Source: a virus
IMG/VR virus record: IMGVR_UViG_3300026116_000073
Location: 1 to 33,899 of that record
Reading direction: 5' to 3' (one strand)
DNA length: 33,899 nt
Shown: piece after piece, positions 14,510-21,386 of the stretch
How positions within the stretch are numbered: the first letter of the stretch is position 1
How the letters are laid out: the number at the start of each line of letters is the position of its first letter
Translations under genes and position numbers: made by a program
Notes under the pieces: model-generated
Told to the model about the DNA's origin: nothing
The model's database searches: none
Seen by the model: only the letters and a program-made list of their open reading frames with translations

Positions 14510-15001
14510 GTGAAACGAGCAGTCGTGTACGCGGCCGCCATCACCGCGACCTTGGCAGGGCTGGTGATGGGGCCACCGGAGGCACTAGCAAGCACCCGGC
14601 TCGCCGATTCTCAGGCAACAGTGTCGGGCACGCAACAGCAGCAGATCAGGGAGCGAACGTGCAGGTTCCAGTGGGTCGACCGAGCGACGTGGACCGCCCG
14701 CGAGGAGCGGCGAACGACCGAGTGCGTCGTGGATCGGTTCGGCCCCATCGACGGCGGGATGCCGAAGATCGAGCAGGTCGGAGCGTGCGAGTCGGGCTGG
14801 AACCGGCTCGCGTCGAACGGCGGCGCGTACCTCGGCCTGTTCCAGCACGCGGCCTCGGCGTGGTCGAGTCGCGTGGCGTGGGCCATGCCGGACGGCTGGC
14901 GCGTCGGTCCGTGGACGTCATGGAAGAACAGCAGAGCGCAGATCGTCGTCACGGTGCGGATGGTTCACGCGTCCGGCTGGGGCGCCTGGTCGTGCGCGTG
15001 A
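14510..15001 (+). CDS. Secreted lysozyme-fold / transglycosylase-like protein
   Basis: 163 residues; GTG start 7 bases after GGAGGT. A signal peptide is present (KRAVVYAAAITATLAGLVMG, likely cleaved after 'EALA', residue 27). The mature part contains 'ACESGWNRLASNGGAYLGLF' then Gln (residues 92-112): the Glu-Ser-Gly-Trp-Asn segment and the G-x-Y-x-G-L-F-Q segment match lytic transglycosylase / Rpf-like lysozyme folds, with Glu94 as probable catalytic acid. The domain is short. Because it is exported on its own and separate from the lysis cassette, it may loosen the wall during infection or modify it in lysogens. The fold call is fairly firm, the role is inferred. Confidence 0.72.
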   Translation: MKRAVVYAAAITATLAGLVMGPPEALASTRLADSQATVSGTQQQQIRERTCRFQWVDRATWTAREERRTTECVVDRFGPIDGGMPKIEQVGACESGWNRLASNGGAYLGLFQHAASAWSSRVAWAMPDGWRVGPWTSWKNSRAQIVVTVRMVHASGWGAWSCA

Positions 15002-15014
15002 CAGGGAGGAACGA

Positions 15015-15275
15015 GTGCTGAAACGAGTGCAGGTGCACGGGTTCATTGAGATTCAGGAGGGCGCCGAGCTGCCCGAGCTCGGTCAGATCGTGAGCGTGTC
15101 GGAGGCGCGGTTCGAGGTCACGGGCGAGCTCAAGGAAAAGCAAGCCCGGCGCGGCGACGCCGTCGAGCTCGTCTTCACGCGGAAGACCAAGCTGCTCGAG
15201 GGGGCGCAGATTCTCAAAGTCGAGGACGCGCCCGAGCCGCTGTTCGAGGGCGACGGCGAAGCGGCCGAGGCGTGA
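15015..15275 (+). CDS. Hypothetical acidic protein
   Basis: 86 residues; GTG start 7 bases after GGGAGG. A beta-rich protein ('VQVHGFIEIQEGAELPELGQ', 'GDAVELVFTRKTKLLEG') with an acidic tail. It overlaps the proteasome-like hydrolase gene by 4 bases, so the two are translationally coupled and may work together, for example as substrate or adaptor. No family is recognised. Confidence 0.6.
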   Translation: MLKRVQVHGFIEIQEGAELPELGQIVSVSEARFEVTGELKEKQARRGDAVELVFTRKTKLLEGAQILKVEDAPEPLFEGDGEAAEA

Positions 15276-15805
15276 CCTGCATCGTCGGGCTCGTCGATGA
15301 CGGCGACGTTTACATCGGCGGGGACTCGGCCGGGGTGAGCAACTCCTGGCTGAGTCTCCACGCCAATCGCAAGGTGTTCACGAACGGCCCCTACGTCGTG
15401 GGCTTCACGTCGTCGTTTCGGATGGGGCAGCTCCTACGCTACGCGCTCAAGCCGCCGCCCCCGCCCGAGCGAGGTCTCGACCGTTTCATGGTGACGACGT
15501 TCGTCGATGCCGTGCGGCGGTGCCTCAAGGATGGCGGCCTGGCGAAGAAAGAGAACGAGGTTGAGACCGGGGGCGCCTTCCTCGTTGGCGTATCGGGTCG
15601 GCTGTTCGCGGTTTATGGCGACTATCAGGTCACTGAGGAGGTCGGGTCCTACGATGCCGTCGGGTCCGGCGCGTCGATCGCGCTCGGTGCGATGTACGCG
15701 ACCGAGGGGCTTCTGCCGCGTGATCGACTCCGGCTCGCGCTGGGTGCAGCCGAGCGGTTTAGCACCTACGTCCGCCGCCCGTTCACGATTCGGAAGGGGC
15801 CATGA
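15272..15805 (+). CDS. Proteasome beta / HslV-like Ntn hydrolase
   Basis: 177 residues; GTG overlaps the previous stop. After removal of Met the protein begins with Thr ('TCIVGLVDDGDVYIGGDSAG'). Counting that Thr as residue 1, Asp17 ('GGDSAG') and Lys33 ('ANRKVF') fall exactly where the proteasome beta and HslV catalytic residues lie, and 'GSGASIALGAMYA' at about 130-142 matches the conserved GSG segment. These enzymes form ring-shaped ATP-dependent proteases using the N-terminal Thr. There is no propeptide and no HslU/ATPase partner in the window, so it may use a host ATPase or act alone. The coupled 86-residue acidic protein before it is a possible partner. The Ntn-hydrolase fold is likely; its substrate is unknown. 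Confidence 0.78.
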   Translation: MTCIVGLVDDGDVYIGGDSAGVSNSWLSLHANRKVFTNGPYVVGFTSSFRMGQLLRYALKPPPPPERGLDRFMVTTFVDAVRRCLKDGGLAKKENEVETGGAFLVGVSGRLFAVYGDYQVTEEVGSYDAVGSGASIALGAMYATEGLLPRDRLRLALGAAERFSTYVRRPFTIRKGP

Positions 15806-16260
15806 CGTTGACAGGTGTGGAGCGGTCTGGCGGGGGAGGTGAGCGACGGCCAGACCGCTCCCGACCCGCAGACAAGCTGCCGCAGCCGCGCGCCGTCGCT
15901 CGCGAGGTCCGCGAGATTAGGGTGCGTGCCGAGGTGTTCGTCTCGGTCTATGCGCTCGAGCACGAGGCGCTGCTGGCGCTCGGGGCGTCCGAGGTCTCGG
16001 TCACATCGTCGCCCGGTTCGTTGACCGAGGCGACGGTCATCGACAAGGAGAACGAGGCCGCCCGGCGCCGGTGCGCGCGCGCCGTGGCGCACCTGCGAGC
16101 CGCGGAGACGCACGTCGAGATGGCGCTCAAGGCGTTCGGTAGCCTGGCCGAGCAGCCGGTCGAACGGTCGCCGGATGCCGTCGTCGATCAGTCGACGTTC
16201 GAGCGCGCGGTGAACCGGCGACGGCATCGCGAGAGGGAGGAGGAGCTGCGACGTGGCTGA
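15802..16260 (+). CDS. Hypothetical protein, possible helical DNA-packaging or accessory protein
   Basis: 152 residues; ATG overlaps the stop of the Ntn hydrolase gene. The first 30 residues are Gly/Arg-rich and probably disordered. The central part is helical (residues 32-120, 'REVREIRVRAEVFVSVYALE'), and the C-terminus is a long basic helix ('FERAVNRRRHREREEELRRG'). The size and helix-rich basic tail would suit a small terminase subunit or similar DNA-binding protein, but no motif proves it and it is far from the large terminase. A 13 bp hairpin lies within its first codons. Confidence 0.5.
   Translation: MTLTGVERSGGGGERRPDRSRPADKLPQPRAVAREVREIRVRAEVFVSVYALEHEALLALGASEVSVTSSPGSLTEATVIDKENEAARRRCARAVAHLRAAETHVEMALKAFGSLAEQPVERSPDAVVDQSTFERAVNRRRHREREEELRRG
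15819..15861 (+). promoter_or_regulatory. Perfect 13 bp inverted repeat at the start of a gene
   Basis: GGAGCGGTCTGGC (15819-15831) pairs perfectly with GCCAGACCGCTCC (15849-15861). The 17-base loop contains GGGGGAGGTGA, a Shine-Dalgarno-like run followed by GTG in another frame. No T tract follows, so it is not a classic terminator. A TTGACA lies just upstream (15808-15813) with no obvious -10. It may be an operator dyad or an RNA hairpin controlling translation. Confidence 0.5.
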
Positions 16261-16318
16261 AAGATCGGTGACGAGAGGTTCGGTGCCCTAGCAGCACGGG
16301 CCCATGGGAGGCGAGATC

Positions 16319-16822
16319 GTGTCAAGTAACGACTTCGAGATGGTGCGGGACTACATACAGCGGGCCGACCGCACGTTCGGACAAGGGCCTGGTCCCCGCG
16401 CCGCCCTAGACCGCATAGAGGCCGAGGTCGAGCGGCTACGGACGGAGCGAGTCCAGGCCGAGGAAACGTGGCGCATGGTGGCGCGGGAGCGCGACGCCGA
16501 GATCGAGCGGCTACGGGGCGCGGTCACGATGACACGACTGACAAGCCGGAAGTTGAGTGCCGATAACGAGCGGCTGCGGGGCGACAACGAGACGCTACAG
16601 GCTGAGAACGGCCGCATCATGAACACGTTTCAGAAGGCCCAGGTCGAGCGGCTGCGGGCGGCGCTGGAACAGATAGTCGAAGCCAACGTGAGTCACTTCC
16701 ACCAGGAACCGTGTTGGGAGAACTGCAAGTATCCCGATTGCGACTCGGACGCGCATGAGTGGCACACGCACATCGGTGGCGGAAGCATCGCCCGCGCCGC
16801 CCTCGCCAAGGAGGAATCATGA
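16319..16822 (+). CDS. Coiled-coil protein with C-terminal Cys/His segment
   Basis: 167 residues from a GTG at 16319, chosen because GGGAGG lies 7 bases upstream; an ATG at 16304 in the same frame overlaps that ribosome site. Residues about 30-115 are a coiled coil with repeated E-R-L-R ('EAEVERLRTERVQAEETW', 'DNERLRGDNETLQAENGR'). The end carries 'CWENCKYPDCDSDAHEWHTH' and then 'IARAALAKEES'. This layout resembles Ea22-like accessory phage proteins. A GGAGG in its last codons serves the next gene. Function unknown. Confidence 0.65.
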   Translation: MSSNDFEMVRDYIQRADRTFGQGPGPRAALDRIEAEVERLRTERVQAEETWRMVARERDAEIERLRGAVTMTRLTSRKLSADNERLRGDNETLQAENGRIMNTFQKAQVERLRAALEQIVEANVSHFHQEPCWENCKYPDCDSDAHEWHTHIGGGSIARAALAKEES

Positions 16823-17160
16823 GCTTCGCAGGTGTGATTCTGTTCGAGCTTGGCTACGACGGCGAGACCGTCCGGCAGCACGAGTTCGAGGGCAAGGAAG
16901 CGGTGTTCGACGACATCGTCGCGGCACCGGCCGAGGTCGAGAGGCTGCGGGCTGAAGTAGACGAGAAGCAGATTCAACTCAATCGCTGGATTCTGCATGA
17001 TATGGAGAAGCAACGCGAGGTCAAGCGGCTCCGGGCGGCGCATGAGTGCTGCTGGCACGACGGCCACGGCCACGGCGCGTTGGGTCCATGTGCAGTAACC
17101 GAGCGTGAAGCCCGCGCCGCCCTCGCCGAGGCCAAGGGTTCGGAGAACGTTGCACCGTAG
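16819..17160 (+). CDS. Coiled-coil protein related to the preceding gene
   Basis: 113 residues; ATG overlaps the previous stop, preceded by AAGGAGG. It has an N-terminal beta-like segment (SFAGVILFELGYDGETVRQH), then a coiled coil with E-R-L-R heptads (residues 40-75), a Cys/His-rich piece ('CCWHDGHGHGALGPC') and 'REARAALAEAKG' at the end. The order coil, Cys/His, 'ARAALA' matches the gene before it, so the two share C-terminal modules. Function unknown. Confidence 0.6.
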   Translation: MSFAGVILFELGYDGETVRQHEFEGKEAVFDDIVAAPAEVERLRAEVDEKQIQLNRWILHDMEKQREVKRLRAAHECCWHDGHGHGALGPCAVTEREARAALAEAKGSENVAP

Positions 17161-17162
17161 GC

Positions 17163-17168
17163 TATACT
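17163..17168 (+). promoter_or_regulatory. TATACT -10 box for a leaderless gene
   Basis: TATACT is rare in this GC-rich sequence and lies 8 bases before a GTG start, exactly the spacing seen at the early promoter (TAGGGT, 8 bases, GTG at 8002). The -35 region is weak (TTCGGA at 17139 with an 18-base spacer). The message should begin at or next to the GTG. Confidence 0.55.
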
Positions 17169-17176
17169 GGCGTCCC

Positions 17177-17383
17177 GTGGGGACGTGTTCAAACTGTCGG
17201 CAGCGACATGGTCGCCTGATCCTGGGGCGTTGCAACACCTGCTACCGCTACTGGAAACGCACCGGCCGCGACCGCGATGCCGAGCAGATCATGGCGACGA
17301 ACGCGCTGCGTCTCGAGCGGCGGATGTCGACCCCGTACCTGATCCAACAGCGCGTGCGGCTCTTGACAACGCTCGCCCCATAG
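17177..17383 (+). CDS. Small zinc-finger protein, probably leaderless
   Basis: 68 residues; GTG without a ribosome site, 8 bases after TATACT. CSNC (residues 4-7) and CNTC (22-25) make a four-Cys zinc finger, followed by 'YRYWKRTGRDRDAEQI' and a basic helix. The frame is open a little upstream, but no better start exists. Probably a nucleic-acid-binding regulator. A second promoter (17363) begins inside its end and drives the next gene. Confidence 0.6.
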   Translation: MGTCSNCRQRHGRLILGRCNTCYRYWKRTGRDRDAEQIMATNALRLERRMSTPYLIQQRVRLLTTLAP

Positions 17384-17391
17384 CGTATACG
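17363..17391 (+). promoter_or_regulatory. Promoter upstream of the beta-helix gene
   Basis: TTGACA (17363-17368), 17-base spacer, TATACG (17386-17391). The predicted start is about 17398, giving a leader of about 130 bases before the GTG at 17530. It overlaps the end of the zinc-finger gene. It suggests that the beta-helix gene is expressed separately, perhaps in lysogens. Confidence 0.65.
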
Positions 17392-17399
17392 CGTGTAGA

Positions 17400-17422
17400 T
17401 TCCGCGTGTTGTCCCCGCGGAA
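17400..17422. promoter_or_regulatory. Dyad TTCCGCG-N9-CGCGGAA just after the predicted transcript start
   Basis: A perfect 7 bp inverted repeat with a 9-base centre. Its TCCGCG half-sites recur in the dyad around the promoter at 23396. It could be an operator for a shared regulator or a hairpin in the 5' leader. The rest of the 17423-17529 leader shows nothing else apart from a GGAGGT ribosome site at 17518. Confidence 0.5.
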
Positions 17423-17529
17423 CGGCCCCACGTTTCTGATCCAGACCTCCGAGCGCATCTCCGCGTGCGTCCCCACGCCCTGCGGTCGTGCGCTCGGACC
17501 CACGTCCACCGACCCGATGGAGGTCCGTC

Positions 17530-18759
17530 GTGACGACGAAGGCAGCCCGGCGTGCCGCGGTCATCGTCGGCGCCTTCGTGGTCGTCGCAGCGGCGGGGTT
17601 CGCCCTCGCTGCCGATTCGGGCGGGCACGTTCAGAACGCGCGCGACCTGCTCGCGCAGGCCGACGCCGAGCTGCAGGCCGCGATCGCCGAACCGCTGCCG
17701 ACCGTTACCGAGACGGCGACAATCACCACGACGCAGACGATCACCGAGACCGCAACGGCCACGCCGACCCCGCCACCTCCGACGTGTACGGGCGTCACGG
17801 TGGCCCCAGGACCGGGGCTTGGCGCAGCCGTGAATGCAGCGCCCAGCGGCACCACGTTCTGCCTGCAGGCGGGTACGTACACGGTCAACAGTCGAATCCA
17901 GGCGTACTCGGACGCGTTCGTCGGTGCGGGGCGTACCGCCACGTTCATCGACGGCAGCGGCCTCTCGCCCACGGGGCAGAGTCGCATCTTTGTCGCACAC
18001 GACGGTGCCGTGTTCTTCCGCGACCTCAGCATCGGCAACGCGCCCGTGCCGCCGGTCGGTGGACACTGTCTCAAGGAAGATGGCACCGCGGGCAACGCGA
18101 GCTGTGGCGTCGCCATCATAAACAACGCCTCGATACTCACCCTGCAGAACGTGGACTGCCACGACAACGGTGGGGCCTGTGTCACTGGCTCCAACCCGCT
18201 CACGTTCGACAACGTGGTGTGCGACAGCAACGGCAGCCCCTACGCCTCAACGTCCGGCTTCGCTTACGGCGCGTGCGTCAAGCAAGCGGCGGCGTACGGT
18301 GCGGACGAGGGGCGCTTCACGATGACCGGCTCGACGATCAGCAACTCGTGGGGCAACGGTATCTGGTGCGATTACTGCAAGTACGCGAGCTGGGATATCC
18401 ACGGCAACACGTTCACCCACAACGGCAACCACGCCGTTCAGTGGGAGATGTCGGCAAACTGGTTGTGCTGCGTAGGCAGCGCCCACGTCTACGGCAACAC
18501 GTTCAGCGGCAACGGCTGGCAGACGGGCAAGACCGGCCCAGGCGGCATCATCATCTCGACGGCGGCGCACATCCTGGTCGAGGACAACACGTTCGACGGG
18601 ACCAACACCAACGCCGCATATGTCCTCTACTCGTCGGGGCGCTTGGGTGCGGACAACTACCGGACGTCGCAGGACGTCGTGATTCGTAACAACACGCTGA
18701 ACGGCGACCCGATGACAGGCTGCTCGCTGACCGGCGTGACCTGTTCGGGGAACGTGTAA
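17530..18759 (+). CDS. Exported right-handed beta-helix protein
   Basis: 409 residues from a GTG at 17530, 6 bases after GGAGGT; the frame is open to an ATG at 17488, but that would put extra residues before the signal and has no ribosome site. Residues 10-27 are a signal peptide or anchor (AVIVGAFVVVAAAGFALA). A short helical part follows, then a Thr/Pro linker (about 57-85), then a long domain with repeated turns such as 'HGNTFTHNGN', 'YGNTFSGNGW', 'VEDNTFDGTN' and 'IRNNTLNGDP', the pattern of parallel beta-helices (pectate-lyase-like, often carbohydrate binding or cleaving). Several Cys pairs may form disulphides. No catalytic set is identified. It has its own promoter and could modify the lysogen surface or act as a receptor-active protein. 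Confidence 0.72.
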   Translation: MTTKAARRAAVIVGAFVVVAAAGFALAADSGGHVQNARDLLAQADAELQAAIAEPLPTVTETATITTTQTITETATATPTPPPPTCTGVTVAPGPGLGAAVNAAPSGTTFCLQAGTYTVNSRIQAYSDAFVGAGRTATFIDGSGLSPTGQSRIFVAHDGAVFFRDLSIGNAPVPPVGGHCLKEDGTAGNASCGVAIINNASILTLQNVDCHDNGGACVTGSNPLTFDNVVCDSNGSPYASTSGFAYGACVKQAAAYGADEGRFTMTGSTISNSWGNGIWCDYCKYASWDIHGNTFTHNGNHAVQWEMSANWLCCVGSAHVYGNTFSGNGWQTGKTGPGGIIISTAAHILVEDNTFDGTNTNAAYVLYSSGRLGADNYRTSQDVVIRNNTLNGDPMTGCSLTGVTCSGNV

Positions 18760-18791
18760 CTCATCGGTCCCGAGGCAAGGAGGGGGAGACA

Positions 18792-19238
18792 ATGGCAGGT
18801 GCAGCATTCGCTGCGATTGATTCGACCGCCGGTGCCGCCGCGCCGAAGACCCAGATCGGTCTTCTGGCGGCGACCGTTCGAGCACGGGTGCGGGGTCTCC
18901 GCATCGGCAACACCGCCGCGACGTCGGCCGGTGGTAACCGTTTCGTCCTGAACGCGGTCTCGACGGCCGGGACGAAGACCGACATCACGGCGGCGAACAC
19001 GAAGCTCGACCCCAACTCCCCGTCGCCGATCACCGTCGCCTCCTCGACGTACACCGCCGAGCCGACCTCGGGCGTCACGACGGAGGACTTCGGGTTCGAC
19101 CGGGTCGGCACGTACATCCTGTGGTACCCGCCCGGCGCCGAGCCGTTCGTCACCGGCGCCACACGTCTCGCGTTGCAGAAGACGGTCGGCACCGAGACCG
19201 ATGTGCTCGCCGGAACGCTGGTTTGGTCGGAGGACTGA
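18792..19238 (+). CDS. Hypothetical structural-type protein
   Basis: 148 residues; ATG after AAGGAGGGGG. Ala/Thr-rich and beta-like ('AAFAAIDSTAGAAAPKTQIG', 'RVGTYILWYPPGAEPFVTG'), with no membrane segment or enzyme motif. It begins a run of small beta-rich genes that leads to the packaging genes, so a virion or appendage role is likely. Family not recognised. Confidence 0.6.
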   Translation: MAGAAFAAIDSTAGAAAPKTQIGLLAATVRARVRGLRIGNTAATSAGGNRFVLNAVSTAGTKTDITAANTKLDPNSPSPITVASSTYTAEPTSGVTTEDFGFDRVGTYILWYPPGAEPFVTGATRLALQKTVGTETDVLAGTLVWSED

Positions 19239-19240
19239 CG

Positions 19241-19564
19241 GTGCCGAAGACGAAGGACGAGAAACTCCTCGACACCGAGACGGCGTTCGATCAGACGGCC
19301 CGCATGGGCAACGCCTGGCAGTCCGTCGGCCAGTACGAGAAACAGCTCGAGCTCCCGGTGCACCTCGTTGCGATGGACGAGGACGACGACCTGATCCTCG
19401 TGAAGATCGAACGGGACGGGGCTAACGTCATGGGTTACCGCACGGTCTGCGGCCTGGCACTCGGCGGCGAGGGTTCGACCACGCGCGGGAAGCAACGCGG
19501 CGAGGGCACGCTCCGCTCGACCGATGACCGGGACGACGCGACCTGTCAGGCGTGCCTCGAGTGA
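19241..19564 (+). CDS. Hypothetical protein
   Basis: 107 residues; GTG start, two bases after the previous stop, with a GGAGG 9-13 bases upstream. Acidic ('LVAMDEDDDLILVKIERDGA') with a C-terminal 'CQAC' pair. The centre may be a small beta domain. It overlaps the next gene by 4 bases. Function unknown. Confidence 0.55.
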   Translation: MPKTKDEKLLDTETAFDQTARMGNAWQSVGQYEKQLELPVHLVAMDEDDDLILVKIERDGANVMGYRTVCGLALGGEGSTTRGKQRGEGTLRSTDDRDDATCQACLE

Positions 19565-19902
19565 GGCGGCCGACCCTCGCCGAGAAACAGAACGGTCCCG
19601 GCTACCGCGATCGCCTGCTGACGCACGAGGTCCGCGTGTTCCACCACTGCGGCGTCGAGGGCTGCGGCGATCCGGTCTACGCGGTGCTGACGCTCTACGT
19701 CGACGCCCATCCGCCCGGCTTCGGCTGGTACGAGAAACTCCTGCGGTCGCTCGTGATCGGCGTCGACACCGAGGTCGGTCTGTGCATGGGCCACATCGCC
19801 GACGTCGTGCGACTCGACGACGAGTGGGCGACGAACCCCGAACGGTGGGAGCCGGGGCGGGTGAATCCCCCGGTGATGCCGGGGCCTGGGAGGTCGGTGT
19901 AG
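19561..19902 (+). CDS. Hypothetical protein with Cys pairs
   Basis: 113 residues; GTG overlaps the previous stop. Contains 'FHHCGVEGCGDPVYAV' and a later 'GLCMGHIADVV', so a zinc site is possible. A beta strand-rich start and Pro-rich end. Its stop abuts the next GTG. Function unknown. Confidence 0.55.
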   Translation: MRRPTLAEKQNGPGYRDRLLTHEVRVFHHCGVEGCGDPVYAVLTLYVDAHPPGFGWYEKLLRSLVIGVDTEVGLCMGHIADVVRLDDEWATNPERWEPGRVNPPVMPGPGRSV

Positions 19903-20238
19903 GTGGGAACCGCGGTCATCTCACTCGAAGGCGATCGGATCAAGGTCGTCGGCGCCGACTTCGGCGATGGTGGCAAGCTCGACCTCGAAGTGCGCGAGCG
20001 AGCTGCGAACGGCGACGGTCGCAGCGCCCGCTACCGGCCGTGGGTCGCGCACTCGTTCAAGGACTCGCTTCCACCGCCGGACCGCTGCGACAACTGCGGG
20101 CAGACCGAGGAAGCGCACCTGTACTCGGCGGGCGCCGTCGATTGGGACGAGCCGCTCGCGTTCGGTACGGGCACCGTCGAGGTGATCCTGAGCGTCGGCC
20201 TCGACGTCGTGGCGACGGAGGTGTTCAACCTTGGCTGA
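19903..20238 (+). CDS. Hypothetical protein
   Basis: 111 residues; GTG directly after the previous TAG. Beta-rich with one 'CDNCGQTEEAH' zinc-like loop (about residues 62-72). The last codons contain the GGAGGT that serves the next gene's TTG start. Probably structural or accessory; no family recognised. Confidence 0.55.
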   Translation: MGTAVISLEGDRIKVVGADFGDGGKLDLEVRERAANGDGRSARYRPWVAHSFKDSLPPPDRCDNCGQTEEAHLYSAGAVDWDEPLAFGTGTVEVILSVGLDVVATEVFNLG

Positions 20239-20611
20239 CAACGTCGCGGTCACCGCCGGGTCCGGGACGAACATCGCGACCGACGAGCGGACGATCGCCG
20301 CGGCGACGGTCCACGTTCAGCGCGTCGGGGAGATCGGCGCGGCGACCGGCGCCGACGGGCAGGTCACGATCTCGAACACGTCGGCGGACATCGCCGCGGC
20401 GCGCGACACACGCAAGCGCATCATCATCGTCAACCGGCAGACCGTCCCGATCTTCGTCGACCCCGGCTCGACCGCGACCACGGCCGACTTCCGGCTCGAC
20501 CCCGGCGACTCGCTGACGCTGTACACGACGGTCGCGGTCAAAGCGATCACGACGGCGGCCTACACGGCGGCGGGCGACGCTAAGGTGCACTACATCGAGG
20601 AGTACGACTGA
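20231..20611 (+). CDS. Small structural protein (TTG start)
   Basis: 126 residues; TTG start 9 bases behind GGAGGT, which is the only good start for this frame and overlaps the previous gene by 8 bases. 'ADNVAVTAGSGTNIATDE' and 'VHVQRVGEIG' are typical of small beta-sandwich proteins that sit beside tail fibre or head decoration genes in siphophages. It shares its last base with the next ATG. A virion role is likely from pattern and neighbours. Confidence 0.65.
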   Translation: MADNVAVTAGSGTNIATDERTIAAATVHVQRVGEIGAATGADGQVTISNTSADIAAARDTRKRIIIVNRQTVPIFVDPGSTATTADFRLDPGDSLTLYTTVAVKAITTAAYTAAGDAKVHYIEEYD

Positions 20612-20856
20612 TGCCGCTCAACGCCGCCGAACGCAACCAGGTCGTCGATGCGTTCTTCAAGTGTTTCGGCGAGGAGGCAGCCGACACCGGGCGGGCGCTG
20701 AAGTTCATATCAACGTTCACGGTCGGGCAGGTTGATCTTCTCTCGACGCTGGCGACCAGAGCCTTCCTGTGGCAGCCGTTCATCGACTCCGGTCTCTCCA
20801 TCCAAGCGTGGGTGGATGAGGTGACCCGGATCTACAACATCACGCAGACGGCGTGA
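20611..20856 (+). CDS. Small helical hypothetical protein
   Basis: 81 residues; ATG overlaps the previous stop by one base. Mostly helical ('AERNQVVDAFFKCFGEEAAD', 'FIDSGLSIQAWVDEVTRIYN'), resembling small assembly or linker proteins between beta-rich structural genes. It overlaps the next gene by 4 bases. Confidence 0.55.
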   Translation: MPLNAAERNQVVDAFFKCFGEEAADTGRALKFISTFTVGQVDLLSTLATRAFLWQPFIDSGLSIQAWVDEVTRIYNITQTA

Positions 20857-21386
20857 CCTACTCCCCGGCCGTCCCGGTCGAGAGCGCGACCTATCGCCAC
20901 TTCGCGGTATCAACCGTTTCGCGTGGGCAGCCGCCGCGAGGCATCCAATCCGCCACCCCGGCGAGCGCCGCCTGGCCCCTCGCGAACCTCGCGATCTACG
21001 TCCCGATCTACTTCAACGAGGCGGGCACGATCTTCCAGGTGGGATGTGGCGCGGGAGCAACGGCGGGCGGCAACTTCGACATCGGCCTGTACGACATGGC
21101 GGGAAACAAGATCCAGACGACCGGCACGCAGGCGCGGACGAACAGCGCATGGAACGCGGTCAACTGGACCGACCTCGCTATCGCGCCGGGCTGGTACTAC
21201 GCCGCGATGGCGGCGGACGGAACGAACAACTACTCCGCGCACGTTCCGGTGGCGGGCCTGCTGGAAGCCGTTGGGGTCTGTGAACAGCAGACGGCGTTCG
21301 TGCTCCCCGCTACCGCCACGCTCACGCGGACAACTCGGGCTTTCAATCCGAATATCACGTTCACGCTCCGCTCGGTGGCGATATGA
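20853..21386 (+). CDS. Beta-sandwich appendage protein, copy A
   Basis: 177 residues; GTG overlaps the previous stop. A single jelly-roll-like domain: 'LAIYVPIYFNEAGTIFQVGC', then 'NFDIGLYDMAGNKIQTTGTQ', then 'PGWYYAAMAADG'. This pattern occurs in receptor-binding or fibre-tip domains of phages infecting actinobacteria. The following gene has the same order of motifs, suggesting an old tandem duplication. Confidence 0.6.
   Translation: MTYSPAVPVESATYRHFAVSTVSRGQPPRGIQSATPASAAWPLANLAIYVPIYFNEAGTIFQVGCGAGATAGGNFDIGLYDMAGNKIQTTGTQARTNSAWNAVNWTDLAIAPGWYYAAMAADGTNNYSAHVPVAGLLEAVGVCEQQTAFVLPATATLTRTTRAFNPNITFTLRSVAI

Noticed and set aside
15808-15836. TTGACA at 15808 as a full promoter
   Set aside because: No acceptable -10 sequence at 16-19 bases; the region is very G-rich.
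16304-16318. ATG at 16304 as start of the coiled-coil gene
   Set aside because: The GGGAGG ribosome site overlaps it and points to the GTG at 16319.
17488-17529. ATG at 17488 as start of the beta-helix gene
   Set aside because: No ribosome site; GGAGGT is placed for the GTG at 17530, which begins a proper signal peptide.
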